A stretch of 64,000 nt of DNA, from assembly GCF_025950095.1 (NCBI RefSeq), contig NZ_JAPDDR010000005.1:248001-312000 (forward strand). Reading direction: 5' to 3'. How positions within the stretch are numbered: the stretch's first letter is position 1; every line of letters begins with the position of its first letter. The position numbers and the translations under genes were made by a program. This stretch comes from Luteolibacter rhizosphaerae (GTDB taxonomy: Bacteria > Verrucomicrobiota > Verrucomicrobiia > Verrucomicrobiales > Akkermansiaceae). The notes under the pieces were generated by a model. It ran no database searches. It saw nothing but the letters and a program-made list of their open reading frames with translations, and was not told where the DNA came from. Shown piece after piece: positions 1 through 9,671 of the stretch.

Positions 1-2489
1 CCGCCCGAGTTTTGGTCCGCTGGAATGGCGTCCCTCTCGGCGTCCTTCAGGTTCCCGTTACCGGCGGGAAGGTCCGGGCCGACGACGTGGGCTACCGCAT
101 CATGACCCAGTTCCAGGCTCGCTTGGGACGGGAGATGGCGCGGCGCTTCCTGATGAGAGAAGACGGCAGCCCGGCTCCGGTTCAGGCTGCCGATCGTCCT
201 GTGCCCACTATCAGCGTAGCCGTCTGCACGCGGGATCGGCCGGATGACATGGACAAGTGTCTCGCGGCCTTGGTCTCGATGCGGGTGATGCCGCTTGAAA
301 TCATGGTGGTGGACAATGCTCCGGCGACGGATGCCACCGAGCGCTTGGTCAAGGACCGCTATCCCCAGTGCCGCTATGTCCGTGAGGATACGCCCGGCCT
401 CGATCACGCCCGCAATCGGGCAATCGTCGAATCGAAGGGCGAGATCGTCGCCTATACCGATGACGACGTGATGGTGGATGCCGGCTGGGTGGAGGCCTTG
501 GGCAAGGTCTTTGCGGAAGATCCGGCAGTCGGCTTGGTGACGGGGCTGATCGAACCGGCGGAACAAGAGACCGAGGCGCAAGTGCTCTTCGAGCGCTACG
601 GCGGCTTTGGCCGAGGCTGTAACCGGACCTACCTCCAATCGAAGCGCGGTGAGCCGATGCCATGGACCTTGATCGGTGCCGGGCAGCTCGGTGCAGGAGC
701 GAACATGGCGATCCGCCGCAGCCTCTTCGAGGAAATGGGCTACTTCGATCCCGCCTTGGATGTGGGCACTCCCACCTTGGGTGGTGGCGATCATGAGATC
801 TTCTTCCGCTGCATCCGCTCCGGCGTGGCTTGTCTTTACGAGCCCACCGCTCTGGTCCGTCACCGTCATCGCCGCTCCATGCCGGAGTTGAACAAGCTCC
901 TATACAGTTACGGTCACGCCACGCGCTGCTTCTTCGAGCGCGAGGCGGAGGAGTTTCCAACCGACCGCGCGGCGATCAACAAGCTGGCCCGCTGGTGGTG
1001 GCGGCATTGGGCATGGGAGCGTTTGCTGCGTTCGATCTGGGCGCCCGCATGGTTCCCGCGAGATCTCGTCATGGCGGAGATCCGGGGCTACATCCGCGGC
1101 AAGGGCGGCTACCGCCGGGCTCGGCAGAAGATCGTGCCCGACGAGTCCAAGCGGCCGGATCAGTTCAAGATTCCTCTGACCGCCCCGGCAGCGGCCAAGT
1201 CGGGGAAGACCGCATTGGTCTCCGTCGATATCGCCGAGCCACTCCCGACCTTGCATCAAGGGGAGGGGAGGGAAGCGTTGGAGGTACTGGTGCAGTGGAA
1301 AGGGAGGCCGCTGGGCCGGATCAAGATCCGCTCCGCAGGATATGCCGTGGTGCCCTCACGGCTCGCCGATGAGATCGCTAAGGTGCTCTGGTGGGATGTG
1401 GTGACCCGTGGCGAGTCGAATCCCGCCGTGGCATGGTCGCGCGAGGTCGCGCGCTGGCAGGACCTGCTGAATCCTCCCGAACCTGAGACGGTTGCGACGC
1501 CGGAGTTGGAAGGAGTGTCGGTCATCGTCGCGACCTGCGGCCGGACCGATGATCTCAGGCGCTGCCTCACTTCGCTCATGGCTTCCGAGACCTCGCGTCC
1601 GGTCCAGTACATCGTGGTGGATAACCGGCCGGGTTTGGGCTCGGCGCGGGAGGTGTTGAAGGACTTTCCGGGAGTCGAGTTGGTGGAGGAGCATAAGCCC
1701 GGTTCCTCCTATGCCCGCAATGCCGGGATGGCTGCCGCCCGCGAGCGGATCGTGGCGATGACCGACGACGACATGGTGGTTTCGCCGCAGTGGCTCGAAC
1801 AATTGGTCGCGCCTTTGGCTCGCAACGACGTGGCCGCGGTCACGGGCAATACCTTGCCTGCCAGCCTCGACAGCGAGGCGGAAATCCAGTTCGAGGAATA
1901 CGGCGGCTTTGGCCGTGGATACTCGCAGCGGGAGTTCGACGAGTATTGGTTCCACCGCTGGAAGCGCCGCGCCACCCCGACCTGGCAGCTCGGCGGAACC
2001 GGCAATCTTGCCTTCCGTCGCAGCCTCTTCGAGGACCCCCGCGTGGGGCACTTCGACGAGCGCCTCGGTGCCGGGGTTCCTGCCGGGGTGGGTGAGGACA
2101 CGCTGTGGTTCTATCAGGTCCTGCGTAGCGGTCACGTGATCGTCTACGAGCCCTCCGCCGTGGCCTGGCACCACCATCGCGTGACCATGAAGGAACTGCG
2201 CAAGCAGCTCATGGCTTACTCGAAAGGCCACGTCGCCTATCACATGCTCACCTTCATCCGTTTCCGTGACAAGCGGGCGCTGGTGCGCTTGGGATACGAG
2301 CTGCCGCAGTCGGTGGCCTCCCGCCTCTGGTCGAAGCTTCGCGGTCGGGATCGCTACCCCCTGCGCCTGCTCGCCGTCGAGATCGTGGGAATGCTGCTAG
2401 GTCCGCTTTCCCTGTGGCAAAGCGTGCGCCATGTCTCTAGACACGGTGCCGGAGCCCGGCACGAGCCGTCCGCTCCCAAACCGGTATGA
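1..2489 (+). CDS. Tandem-domain family 2 glycosyltransferase (5' end outside window)
   Basis: The protein carries two GT2 (GT-A fold) domains. In the 825 residues read from the TTG at 12, the first begins near residue 65 with a TDDD metal/nucleotide-sugar motif at 149-152, and the second begins near 503 with TDDD at 584-587. Each is preceded by a related segment of about 50 residues (V-x-W-x-G-x-P-L-G near the start and near residue 425), so the gene is an internal duplication. The frame is open to base 3 and the first repeat lacks its beginning, so the true start lies upstream and TTG at 12 is only a track artefact. It overlaps the ABC permease gene by 4 bases (ATGA). Role inferred: building a surface glycan exported by the next two genes. 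Sugar specificity cannot be read. Confidence 0.85.
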   Translation, partial: ARVLVRWNGVPLGVLQVPVTGGKVRADDVGYRIMTQFQARLGREMARRFLMREDGSPAPVQAADRPVPTISVAVCTRDRPDDMDKCLAALVSMRVMPLEIMVVDNAPATDATERLVKDRYPQCRYVREDTPGLDHARNRAIVESKGEIVAYTDDDVMVDAGWVEALGKVFAEDPAVGLVTGLIEPAEQETEAQVLFERYGGFGRGCNRTYLQSKRGEPMPWTLIGAGQLGAGANMAIRRSLFEEMGYFDPALDVGTPTLGGGDHEIFFRCIRSGVACLYEPTALVRHRHRRSMPELNKLLYSYGHATRCFFEREAEEFPTDRAAINKLARWWWRHWAWERLLRSIWAPAWFPRDLVMAEIRGYIRGKGGYRRARQKIVPDESKRPDQFKIPLTAPAAAKSGKTALVSVDIAEPLPTLHQGEGREALEVLVQWKGRPLGRIKIRSAGYAVVPSRLADEIAKVLWWDVVTRGESNPAVAWSREVARWQDLLNPPEPETVATPELEGVSVIVATCGRTDDLRRCLTSLMASETSRPVQYIVVDNRPGLGSAREVLKDFPGVELVEEHKPGSSYARNAGMAAARERIVAMTDDDMVVSPQWLEQLVAPLARNDVAAVTGNTLPASLDSEAEIQFEEYGGFGRGYSQREFDEYWFHRWKRRATPTWQLGGTGNLAFRRSLFEDPRVGHFDERLGAGVPAGVGEDTLWFYQVLRSGHVIVYEPSAVAWHHHRVTMKELRKQLMAYSKGHVAYHMLTFIRFRDKRALVRLGYELPQSVASRLWSKLRGRDRYPLRLLAVEIVGMLLGPLSLWQSVRHVSRHGAGARHEPSAPKPV

Positions 2490-3295
2490 GCTTGCAGCCG
2501 ATCTCCCCCGGCCTCCCCCAGACATCCTCCGCCCGGAAGTGGCGGCATGGCTGGGACGTGCTGACCGTGCTCACCCACCGGGATATCAAGGCGCAGTACA
2601 AGCGCTCCTTCCTCGGCTTCGGTTGGGCACTCGGCGGCCCGCTGCTGCAGATGCTGGTATTCTCGACGATCTTCCAAGGCGCCTTGGGCTCGCAGATTCC
2701 GGCCTATGCCTGCTTCGTCTTCATCGGCGTGCTGGTATGGGGCTGGTTCCAAAGTTCGCTCGGAAGCAGCGTGGGATTGATCACGGGAAATGCGGCCCTT
2801 GCGCGCCAGCCGGGCTTTCCCTTGACCATGCTGCCCTTCGTCACGGTAAGCGTGCGCTTCCTGCATCTGGCGATCGCCTTGCCCCTGATGTTCATCCTGC
2901 TCTGGTGCAACGGCATTCGCCCGTCCCTGCCATGGCTGGCGCTGCCGGCCATCGTGGCGATCCAGTATCTCTTGTGCGTGGGGCTCGCCTATCCGCTGGC
3001 ATCCCTGAACGTATTGTACCGGGATACCCAGCACATCGTCTCGGTGCTGCTGCAGTTGATGATGTTCGTCACGCCCATCTTCTACAGCATCACGGTGGTG
3101 CCGGAGCCGCTGCGTGACTGGTTTTATCTGAATCCCATGGTGAGCCTGGTCGGTGCGTGGCGGGCTGTCCTGTTAGAAGGCCGCTGGCCGGAAGCGGGGC
3201 CGCTGTGGATCCTGAGCGCGGTGGCCCTCGTCTTCCTGCTTGCCGGTCGCAAGATGTTCATCGCCCAAAGCCATCGTTTCGTGGAGGAGATGTGA
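2486..3295 (+). CDS. ABC-2 type polysaccharide export permease (Wzm-like)
   Basis: 269-residue integral membrane protein of the ABC-2/Wzm family, which moves lipid-linked O-antigen or capsule-type polymers across the inner membrane. The N-terminal part is amphipathic and contains the family-typical LTHRDIKAQYKRSFLGFGW region; about six hydrophobic segments follow, with the conserved LNPM near the end. Its start overlaps the stop of the glycosyltransferase, and its stop overlaps the start of the ATPase gene, so translation is probably coupled. Length is normal for the family. The substrate is unknown but the adjoining Wzt-type ATPase points to a carbohydrate. Confidence 0.9.
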   Translation: MSLQPISPGLPQTSSARKWRHGWDVLTVLTHRDIKAQYKRSFLGFGWALGGPLLQMLVFSTIFQGALGSQIPAYACFVFIGVLVWGWFQSSLGSSVGLITGNAALARQPGFPLTMLPFVTVSVRFLHLAIALPLMFILLWCNGIRPSLPWLALPAIVAIQYLLCVGLAYPLASLNVLYRDTQHIVSVLLQLMMFVTPIFYSITVVPEPLRDWFYLNPMVSLVGAWRAVLLEGRWPEAGPLWILSAVALVFLLAGRKMFIAQSHRFVEEM

Positions 3296-4479
3296 AGGTG
3301 TCCAGAATCATCGCCGACAAGGTCTGCAAGCAGTACCGCCCTACCGGGAGGTTCTCACGCAAGAGTTCCGCCCCCTGGGCTCTCCGCGAGGTGAGCTTCA
3401 GCGTGGGGCCGGGCGAGATGTTCGGCGTGGTCGGCGCGAACGGCGCGGGCAAATCCACGCTTCTGCGTCTGCTGGGCGGTGTAGGGAAACCGACCACGGG
3501 ATCCATCGAGGTTTCCGGCAGGATCGGTGCCCTGCTCGACCTCGGCGGCGGGTTCCTGGGTGATCTAACAGGCCGTGAGAACGCGGTGCTGGCCGGTGTC
3601 GTGGCCGGACTGTTGAAGCAGGAGATTGAAGAGCGTCTCGCTGCGATCGCCGCCTTCGCGGAGTTGGAGGACTTCATCGATCAACCGGTCCGCACTTACA
3701 GCACCGGCATGATCATGCGCCTGGCATTCGCCGTGGCGGTGCACACCGACCCGGAGGTGCTGCTCGTGGATGAGTTCCTCTCCGTCGGGGATCTGGCTTT
3801 CCAAGCGAAGTGCAATGCACGCATCAAGCTGCTCCGGGATGGCGGCTGCGCCATCGTCATGGTGTCGCACGGCATGGACTCGGTCCGGCAGCTCTGCGAC
3901 CGCGTGCTGTGGTTGAAGTCCGGCGAGGTCGCAGCCCTGGGTAGCGCCGAGGTCGTTGCCGGCCTCTACGAAACCGAGATGCGGGAAGAAACCCTGCGCC
4001 GCACTCCGGATGGGCCTGCTCGCTCAAGCGGCGGCTTGGAACTCGTGCCACGGGAGAATCGCTTCGGCACCTTCGAGATCGAGATTGACTCCGTGAACTT
4101 CTCTCCCGGCACTCTTCTGAGAAGCGGGGAACCTCTGGCAGTGACACTTGCCTATCACTCGAAGGGCACGGTTCCTGCACCGGTCTTCGTCGTCTCGATC
4201 ACGAGGGAGGATGGAGCCGTCTGCCTCGATACCAGCACCCATCTGGCCAAGGTGGATATCCCCGATGTCCAAGGAGCCGGACAGATCGTCTTCTCCATTG
4301 ATCGATTGGACCTCGCCGCAGGCAGCTACTTCCTCGACGTGGGAATCTTCGAGTCGGAGTGGAAACACGCCTACGACTACCACTGGCATGTCTACCCCTT
4401 CAGCGTGGAAGGTGCACCCGCCCACAAAGGGATCCTCGCGCCGCCTTGCCACTGGAGATTGGGCGGCCACACGGACTGA
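3292..4479 (+). CDS. ABC polysaccharide export ATPase with C-terminal Wzt-like domain
   Basis: 395 residues from a GTG at 3292 that overlaps the permease stop (GTGA); this start removes a spurious upstream extension in the same frame. Walker A GANGAGKST is at about 48-56, the signature YSTGM at 136-140 and Walker B LLVDEF at 157-162, all as in the Wzt/TagH subfamily. Residues after about 255 form an extra beta-rich domain resembling the Wzt C-terminal carbohydrate-recognition domain, which in characterised O9a-type exporters reads the polymer terminus. It powers the Wzm-like permease upstream. Polymer identity cannot be deduced here because the rest of the biosynthesis locus lies left of the window. 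Confidence 0.9.
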   Translation: MKVSRIIADKVCKQYRPTGRFSRKSSAPWALREVSFSVGPGEMFGVVGANGAGKSTLLRLLGGVGKPTTGSIEVSGRIGALLDLGGGFLGDLTGRENAVLAGVVAGLLKQEIEERLAAIAAFAELEDFIDQPVRTYSTGMIMRLAFAVAVHTDPEVLLVDEFLSVGDLAFQAKCNARIKLLRDGGCAIVMVSHGMDSVRQLCDRVLWLKSGEVAALGSAEVVAGLYETEMREETLRRTPDGPARSSGGLELVPRENRFGTFEIEIDSVNFSPGTLLRSGEPLAVTLAYHSKGTVPAPVFVVSITREDGAVCLDTSTHLAKVDIPDVQGAGQIVFSIDRLDLAAGSYFLDVGIFESEWKHAYDYHWHVYPFSVEGAPAHKGILAPPCHWRLGGHTD

Positions 4480-4497
4480 TGCCTTTTCCCGTTCCGC

Positions 4498-5277
4498 TCA
4501 GGGCTTCACCACCCTGAAGAAGTCACGGCCGGGATTCAGGAATGCGACCGGGACCGTGAAGGTTCCAGGCGGGCCCTGCACCGCGTTCGTCTCCGGGGCA
4601 AAGGGTGATGCAAGGTCGTTCGACGAGGTCAGGATGAAGCCCGCTCCACCGGGTGTGAAAGCAATTACCACATCTCCACCCGCATTCCGCGAGATCGACA
4701 CGATCTTTGGATCGGGGACGGGAGGGATCACTTGATTGATGCCGATCGTGGAAACCGCAAGCTCGTAGTCCGTGAAGGCATTCCCGTCCTCGCCTTGCTT
4801 GAGCTGGATCGTCTGGCCAGCGGCAATACCAGTGACACTGACGGAGGTGGCGTTTCCCCAAATCCCGAGTGTCGCGGCCGTGGAGTCACGGATAGCATCG
4901 CCTCCCCACGCCAGGTAGTCGGTCATGTTGTTGGCGTCCCCGAAGTTGTTGCCGTTCTTATAGAGTCCCAACTCGCCTCGCATATCGGTGATGAATGAGG
5001 TCGTGGATTGGATCGTTACCAATGCCCCCGGCGGCATGTTCAAGGTGCTGACGGAGGACTCGCCCGCCACGATCTGGCTTGCGAGGATCTGCACATAGAC
5101 CGGGGAGCCCTGCCAGAGATTGCAAAACCAATGGCCGGTGAGGTCTTCGGCGGTGCTTCCGGTATTGATGATCTCGACCTTGTTGTTCACGAGATCGACC
5201 TCGCTGAGGACAAGACCGGCTTGTGCGATGCCCCCGAAAACAAAGGAACTGAACAAGGGAAGGAATGTTCGTTTCAC
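4498..5277 (-). CDS. Exported lamin-tail-like domain protein
   Basis: About 259 residues from a GTG at 5277, which puts a signal peptide (KRTFLPLFSSF then a small-residue AQA cleavage site) at the N-terminus. An ATG at 5364 would add 29 residues before the signal and seems less likely. The mature N-terminal part (LVLSEVDLVNNKVEIINTG) resembles lamin-tail domains that occur in secreted bacterial proteins, a fold used in binding rather than catalysis. The last 70 residues form a beta-rich module ending in FFRVVKP, like three other exported proteins nearby. Function is unknown. The gene converges on the Wzt gene with an 18-base gap. Confidence 0.7.
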   Translation of the reverse strand: MKRTFLPLFSSFVFGGIAQAGLVLSEVDLVNNKVEIINTGSTAEDLTGHWFCNLWQGSPVYVQILASQIVAGESSVSTLNMPPGALVTIQSTTSFITDMRGELGLYKNGNNFGDANNMTDYLAWGGDAIRDSTAATLGIWGNATSVSVTGIAAGQTIQLKQGEDGNAFTDYELAVSTIGINQVIPPVPDPKIVSISRNAGGDVVIAFTPGGAGFILTSSNDLASPFAPETNAVQGPPGTFTVPVAFLNPGRDFFRVVKP

Positions 5278-5406
5278 AGCGTGAGAGAGGAGTTTCCCCG
5301 GATGGATGGAACCATCCGGATCAGGCCACGAATAGAAGTGTTTTAAATAAATCGCAACACCCAATTGATCGCATAAGCATCAGATTTTCAATAGGGGTAT
5401 CTCCTT

Positions 5407-5449
5407 TGGCAGAGTTCCCGCTCAAGTTCCCGCTCGCATCGCTCTGCCA
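5407..5449. promoter_or_regulatory. Inverted repeat in the divergent promoter region
   Basis: TGGCAGAG at 5407-5414 is repeated in inverted form as CTCTGCCA at 5442-5449, with a direct repeat of GTTCCCGCTC between the arms. It lies 24 bases before the haloperoxidase-like gene and within the 195-base space shared with the divergent lamin-tail gene. It could be a stem in the leader RNA or an operator; nothing decides between them. Confidence 0.3.
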
Positions 5450-5472
5450 CCTCTGATTCGGTGGTAATTAGG

Positions 5473-7518
5473 ATGAAGTCCTCCCGCAGCATCTCCGTGG
5501 TATTGGCGATTCTGGGCTGCTCCGCCCTTTCTGGATTGGCTGCGGGTGCCCACAGCGTCGCTCGCGTCTGGAACGAGGAGAATCTCGCGGCAATTCGTAT
5601 CGATCGCCCCAATCCCCCCGTTCACGCCCGCAATCTCTTCCACAATGCGGTCGCCATGTACAATGCCTGGGCAGCCTATGACACCGCAGCCATCGGCTAC
5701 ATCCATCACGAGCGTGCGGCATCCGCGGATCTGGTCTCGGCACGACGCGAGGCAATCAGTTATGCCTCCTACCGGATACTCCGGGCACGTTATGCCGGAT
5801 CGGCGAACGCCGCAACCACGGCTACGGTTCTGGATGCCCGCCTTGCCTCTCTGGGATACGACAAGAACTTCATCAGCACTACCGGCAGTAGTCCGGCAGC
5901 CGCGGGCAATCGCATTGCCGCTTCGATTCTGGCATGGGGTCTTACCGATGGGGCCAACCAGCCGAATGGCTATGCCGACCCTGCTTATACGAACAATCAG
6001 CCGGAGTTCCGTATCCTTGAGAATGGCGTGCCTCTTGGCGGGATACCGAGCAGTTGCGATCCCGATCGCTGGCATCCTCTCACGTTCGATGACGGCCTCT
6101 CTCAGAATGGCGTCGAACCCATCACCTTGCAGCGGTTTGTGGGCGTCAGTTGGCGGGGCACCCGGCCTTTTACGCTGACCCGTCCCGTCGCGGGGATCCC
6201 ATGGCTCGACCCCGGTCCGCCGGCCCGCCTTCGTAGTCCGCAGGCGGCGCAGTACAAGCAGGAGGCCATCGAGGTGTTGGAGCGGAGCCGGATGCTAGGG
6301 GATCTGACGATGATCGACATTTCTCCCGGCGCCATTGGCAACAACTCTCTCGGCACGGAAGATGGCAGCGGGCATCCGCTCAATCTCGCGACCGGCCAGC
6401 CTTATCCTCCCAATCTTGTCCCTCGTGGCGACTATGGGCGCGTTCTCGCCGAGTTCTGGGCGGACGGGCCCGACTCGGAAACACCCCCGGGGCACTGGCA
6501 TTCGATCGCCAATGAAGTGAGCGAACAGCTAGAGGAGAAGCGCATCGCCGGCACTGGACCCGTGATCGACGATCTCGAATGGGATGTGAAACTTTATTTC
6601 GCGCTGGCAGGCGCAGCTCACGATGCCGCCTGTGCCGCTTGGTCCTTGAAGCGGCAGTATGATTCCGCACGGCCGATCACGATGATCCGCTTCATGGCCA
6701 GCCAAGGGCAATCGAGCGATCCTGCGCTACCTGGCTTTCATCCGGAAGGACTACCGCTCGTTCCCGGTCTGGTGGCGGTCGTCACCGCGGAATCCCTCGC
6801 CAGCGGCGGGGAGCACCATGGGATGGGATTCGCCGTCGGCGATATCGTGATCTTCACTTGGCCCGGCAGAGCCGAGGATCCCACATCAATGCGTAGCATG
6901 CCCCGCTGGATCAAGGGGATCAACTGGTTCCCCTATCAGGATCGCACCTTCGTCACGCCGGCTTTTCCGGGCTATGTTTCAGGCCACAGCACCTTCAGTC
7001 GCGCCTCTGCGGAAGTGCTCACGGCCATCACCGGCAGCGAATACTTCCCGGGTGGCCTCGGCAGCTTCACCGCGCCGGCACAGACCTACCTCCGCTTTGA
7101 GTTCGGCCCCAGCGTGGCAGTGCCCCTCCAGTGGGCCACCTACTTCGATGCCGCGGATGAAGCGGGTTCGTCACGGCGCTGGGGCGGGATTCACCCGAAG
7201 ATGGATGACCTGCCAGGGCGCATCATCGGTTCGCAGTGTGGCAAGAATGTCTGGAAGCTCGTGCCCCGCTATTGGGATGGCAGTATCGTGGAATCGGGCA
7301 TGGTCCCTCGGATCCGGAGAAGCGGACCCCATGAGGTGGTGCTGGAATGGGAATCCGTGCGTGGACTGTGGTATCGCGTGATGAGTACGGACGATCTCCT
7401 CACCTGGAGTCCTGCCACGGCGCCTTTCCAGGCTACCGAGCCGCGCAGCTCCTGGGTAGATACGGAGGCCGAGGCCTCGCGTCTCTTTTACAAGATCGTT
7501 CAGAGCGAAGCGCCATGA
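5473..7518 (+). CDS. Exported vanadium-dependent haloperoxidase/PAP2-superfamily protein
   Basis: 681 residues from ATG 5473; the in-frame GTG at 5461 adds four residues before the signal peptide. The signal peptide covers about residues 1-26. The vanadate/phosphate pocket is recognisable: KRQYDSARP at about 393-401, GYVSGHSTFSRA at 500-511 and SRRWGGIHPKMD at about 567-578, giving the K/R-P, S-G-H and R-x-x-x-x-H pattern of vanadium haloperoxidases and type 2 phosphatidic acid phosphatases. Members of this exported bacterial group are mostly uncharacterised, so haloperoxidase versus phosphatase activity is open. The last 70 residues are a separate beta-rich module ending LFYKIVQSEAP, shared in pattern with neighbouring exported proteins. 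Confidence 0.85.
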   Translation: MKSSRSISVVLAILGCSALSGLAAGAHSVARVWNEENLAAIRIDRPNPPVHARNLFHNAVAMYNAWAAYDTAAIGYIHHERAASADLVSARREAISYASYRILRARYAGSANAATTATVLDARLASLGYDKNFISTTGSSPAAAGNRIAASILAWGLTDGANQPNGYADPAYTNNQPEFRILENGVPLGGIPSSCDPDRWHPLTFDDGLSQNGVEPITLQRFVGVSWRGTRPFTLTRPVAGIPWLDPGPPARLRSPQAAQYKQEAIEVLERSRMLGDLTMIDISPGAIGNNSLGTEDGSGHPLNLATGQPYPPNLVPRGDYGRVLAEFWADGPDSETPPGHWHSIANEVSEQLEEKRIAGTGPVIDDLEWDVKLYFALAGAAHDAACAAWSLKRQYDSARPITMIRFMASQGQSSDPALPGFHPEGLPLVPGLVAVVTAESLASGGEHHGMGFAVGDIVIFTWPGRAEDPTSMRSMPRWIKGINWFPYQDRTFVTPAFPGYVSGHSTFSRASAEVLTAITGSEYFPGGLGSFTAPAQTYLRFEFGPSVAVPLQWATYFDAADEAGSSRRWGGIHPKMDDLPGRIIGSQCGKNVWKLVPRYWDGSIVESGMVPRIRRSGPHEVVLEWESVRGLWYRVMSTDDLLTWSPATAPFQATEPRSSWVDTEAEASRLFYKIVQSEAP

Positions 7519-7605
7519 GCGCTGCTGCCACTTTCGGATAGGCGGCTGCAGCTGATCTCGACTCGGGCCCCGGGAACGTGTTAGCAAGCGAGTCAGCCAA
7601 TCGAT

Positions 7606-8064
7606 ATGAGTGCCCTGACTGCTCCCTCCATTGTCATGCCCGGCGCCGCGAAGACCCATGTGGCCTTCGGCGATCAAGCCACCTTCCTTCTAACGGGTGA
7701 GCAAACCGGCGGCAGGTATACCATGTTCCGCTATGTCGTGTCGCCCGGTGGAGGGCCGCCTCTCCATCGCCACGATGACGAGGATGAATGGTTCCTCGTC
7801 TTGGAAGGCAGCGGCGAGTTCTACGGGGATGGCAAATGGACGATGGTCCCTGAAGGCGGATCGGTTTTCATGCCACGCGGATCGGTGCACTCCTTTCGCA
7901 ATCCCGGGCATAGCCCTCTCGTGCTGCTGATCCACACCTCGCCGTCCGGCTTCGAGACCTTCTTCGCACGCTGTGGTGAGGAGTTCGCGAAGGAGAGCGG
8001 ACCCGATATGGACGCCATCCTCGCGATCGCCGCCGAGCATGGCATTGCCTTCGAGGGCCCTTGA
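7606..8064 (+). CDS. Cupin-domain protein
   Basis: 152-residue single-domain cupin. Metal-binding cupin motif 1 is PPLHRHDDEDEWFLVLEG and motif 2 contains PRGSVHSFRNPG, supplying three histidines and a glutamate as usual for a mononuclear metal site. There is no signal peptide. It stands alone between the haloperoxidase-like gene (87 bases downstream of its stop) and the converging 8071 gene. Such small cupins act as dioxygenases, isomerases or simply ligand binders, so no substrate is proposed. No Shine-Dalgarno sequence precedes the ATG. Confidence 0.85.
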   Translation: MSALTAPSIVMPGAAKTHVAFGDQATFLLTGEQTGGRYTMFRYVVSPGGGPPLHRHDDEDEWFLVLEGSGEFYGDGKWTMVPEGGSVFMPRGSVHSFRNPGHSPLVLLIHTSPSGFETFFARCGEEFAKESGPDMDAILAIAAEHGIAFEGP

Positions 8065-8070
8065 GCAGAT

Positions 8071-9522
8071 TCAAGGCGTGCCCGCCACTTCCTCCAATCG
8101 GATGAAGTAGCGCGGACCCTTACCCGCGATGTTGACGATCGCCTTCTGAAGGCCCGACCCCGGAGGTCCCGGGACACTGATCGTCTGCTCGGAGAGGTCT
8201 TCCGTGAAGCCTTCTTCGAGAGACGAGGTCCCCACGATCCTCAGCGCTTCGATCTCCGGTCCCGTGGCGAAGTCCAGGAACAACTGGTCGCCGAAGCGGG
8301 TCATCGACTTGACTTGAAATCCGGATGCCAGTCGGTCCGAAGCGGAGATCCTATCGTTCTGGTTGAAGTCGGTAAGCGCGGTGAAATGCATCTCGTAGAG
8401 ATCTGCGGCAGGAAGCGGCGGCCTCTCGTAGAAGCGGTTCTCCAGCAGCGCTTCGGTTTTCGCGATCATCGTGATCACGGCGAAGGGCGACTTACCGGCG
8501 GGATGATTGTCGGCAGGTCCCTGCAGGATATCGCCCACTTGGAAGGTCCGGTTGATCTGCGGCAGGGAAGGGAGATCACCGAGCGGCATCGGGAAAGACC
8601 GGAGGATGTCCCTGCTGGTGTCCTGGATGTTTCCTCCCAGCAGATCGACCGTGAAGTCCGCCCCCGGTAGGGGGGTGGCCCGCATGGCCTTGGCTTCCAC
8701 GGTGACTGTCTCGTTGTTGAGGATGTTCACCCAGCCGCCGTTCATCCCGTCCGCGGACTCGAAGTTATAGTAGGTGGAGGCAGGACGGCTCTGCGTACTG
8801 CCATAGGAGAGGTTGTCCATTTGGAATCCGGCGATTGGATCCCAGCCCGACACCGCTTCGACACCGAAGAGGTTGCCCGTCCGCTCGTCCTGGGTGGTGA
8901 GATTGTGATCCGCGTTCCAATCGTAGAAGGCATGGGGCATGTATCCCACTGCGGTCTCCAAGCCCCAAGTCCAGTTCTCCTCCACCCACGGCGCGAAGGT
9001 GCGCGACTCCCCGGCACCGAGGGTGATCGCCGCTCCCGGGGTCTCATTCACCCCGAGTTCCCGCAACAGCATCACGAAGCGCTTGCGGACATTCTGGTTG
9101 GATTCGTTGTTGATCTGAAACCGGCCCATTGGATGAAAACCCGCGGCCGCGGAGAACTCATTCCGCAGGTAGTTCGCATTCTTCTTGAACTTGAAACCGA
9201 TGGGCGGATCGGAAAGCAGAACGCGAACCTTCGAACGCGAGGCCGACGTATTGGCCGGATTGTAGAGCGTGACCAAGGGGTCGCACACCAGCATCGGCGT
9301 GGCGTATTGGTCGTTACCCGCTCCCTTCTGATTGTAGAATGCCACCCGGTCCGGGAGGCTCTGACGGTGGCTGACCATGGAGTACACCAGTTGCACCCGG
9401 GAGATCACGAAAGGAGTGGAAAGTGCCGGATTTTGGCCTGATGCCGGCAGAGCGGAGAGGGCAGCAAGCACGGCTGCCAAGGCTACCGCTTTAGACAAAC
9501 GCGGGGAGGATTCGGGTTTCAT
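8071..9522 (-). CDS. Exported protein of unknown function
   Basis: 483 residues with a clear signal peptide (hydrophobic KAVALAAVLAALSALPASG, cleavage near residue 29). I do not recognise the main part. It reads as a beta-rich extracellular protein: NPA-type segments near residue 90 (TLYNPANTSASRSKVRVLLSDP), many aromatic and asparagine residues, no catalytic motif I can name. The last 60 residues (LRIVGTSSLEEGF to RYFIRLEEV) fit the C-terminal module seen in three other exported proteins of this window. It converges on the cupin gene with a 6-base gap. Surface localisation is an inference. Confidence 0.7.
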   Translation of the reverse strand: MKPESSPRLSKAVALAAVLAALSALPASGQNPALSTPFVISRVQLVYSMVSHRQSLPDRVAFYNQKGAGNDQYATPMLVCDPLVTLYNPANTSASRSKVRVLLSDPPIGFKFKKNANYLRNEFSAAAGFHPMGRFQINNESNQNVRKRFVMLLRELGVNETPGAAITLGAGESRTFAPWVEENWTWGLETAVGYMPHAFYDWNADHNLTTQDERTGNLFGVEAVSGWDPIAGFQMDNLSYGSTQSRPASTYYNFESADGMNGGWVNILNNETVTVEAKAMRATPLPGADFTVDLLGGNIQDTSRDILRSFPMPLGDLPSLPQINRTFQVGDILQGPADNHPAGKSPFAVITMIAKTEALLENRFYERPPLPAADLYEMHFTALTDFNQNDRISASDRLASGFQVKSMTRFGDQLFLDFATGPEIEALRIVGTSSLEEGFTEDLSEQTISVPGPPGSGLQKAIVNIAGKGPRYFIRLEEVAGTP

Positions 9523-9671
9523 GGGGGGAGTTGGTGCAATCGATCTATCTTCCAGTCAACTTGCTCACGTGAATGCCGGTGATTTTTCACCCGGGCTTCA
9601 CCGGAACCTCATGCTGCGGAATCGATCCTTGCCGCCCCACTGGCTGAAGGATAATCAGGCGCTCGCCAAGA

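Noticed and set aside
3157-3291. Upstream extension of the Wzt-like gene
   Set aside because: It lies entirely within the permease gene and does not resemble ABC ATPases; the GTGA overlap start at 3292 is far better.
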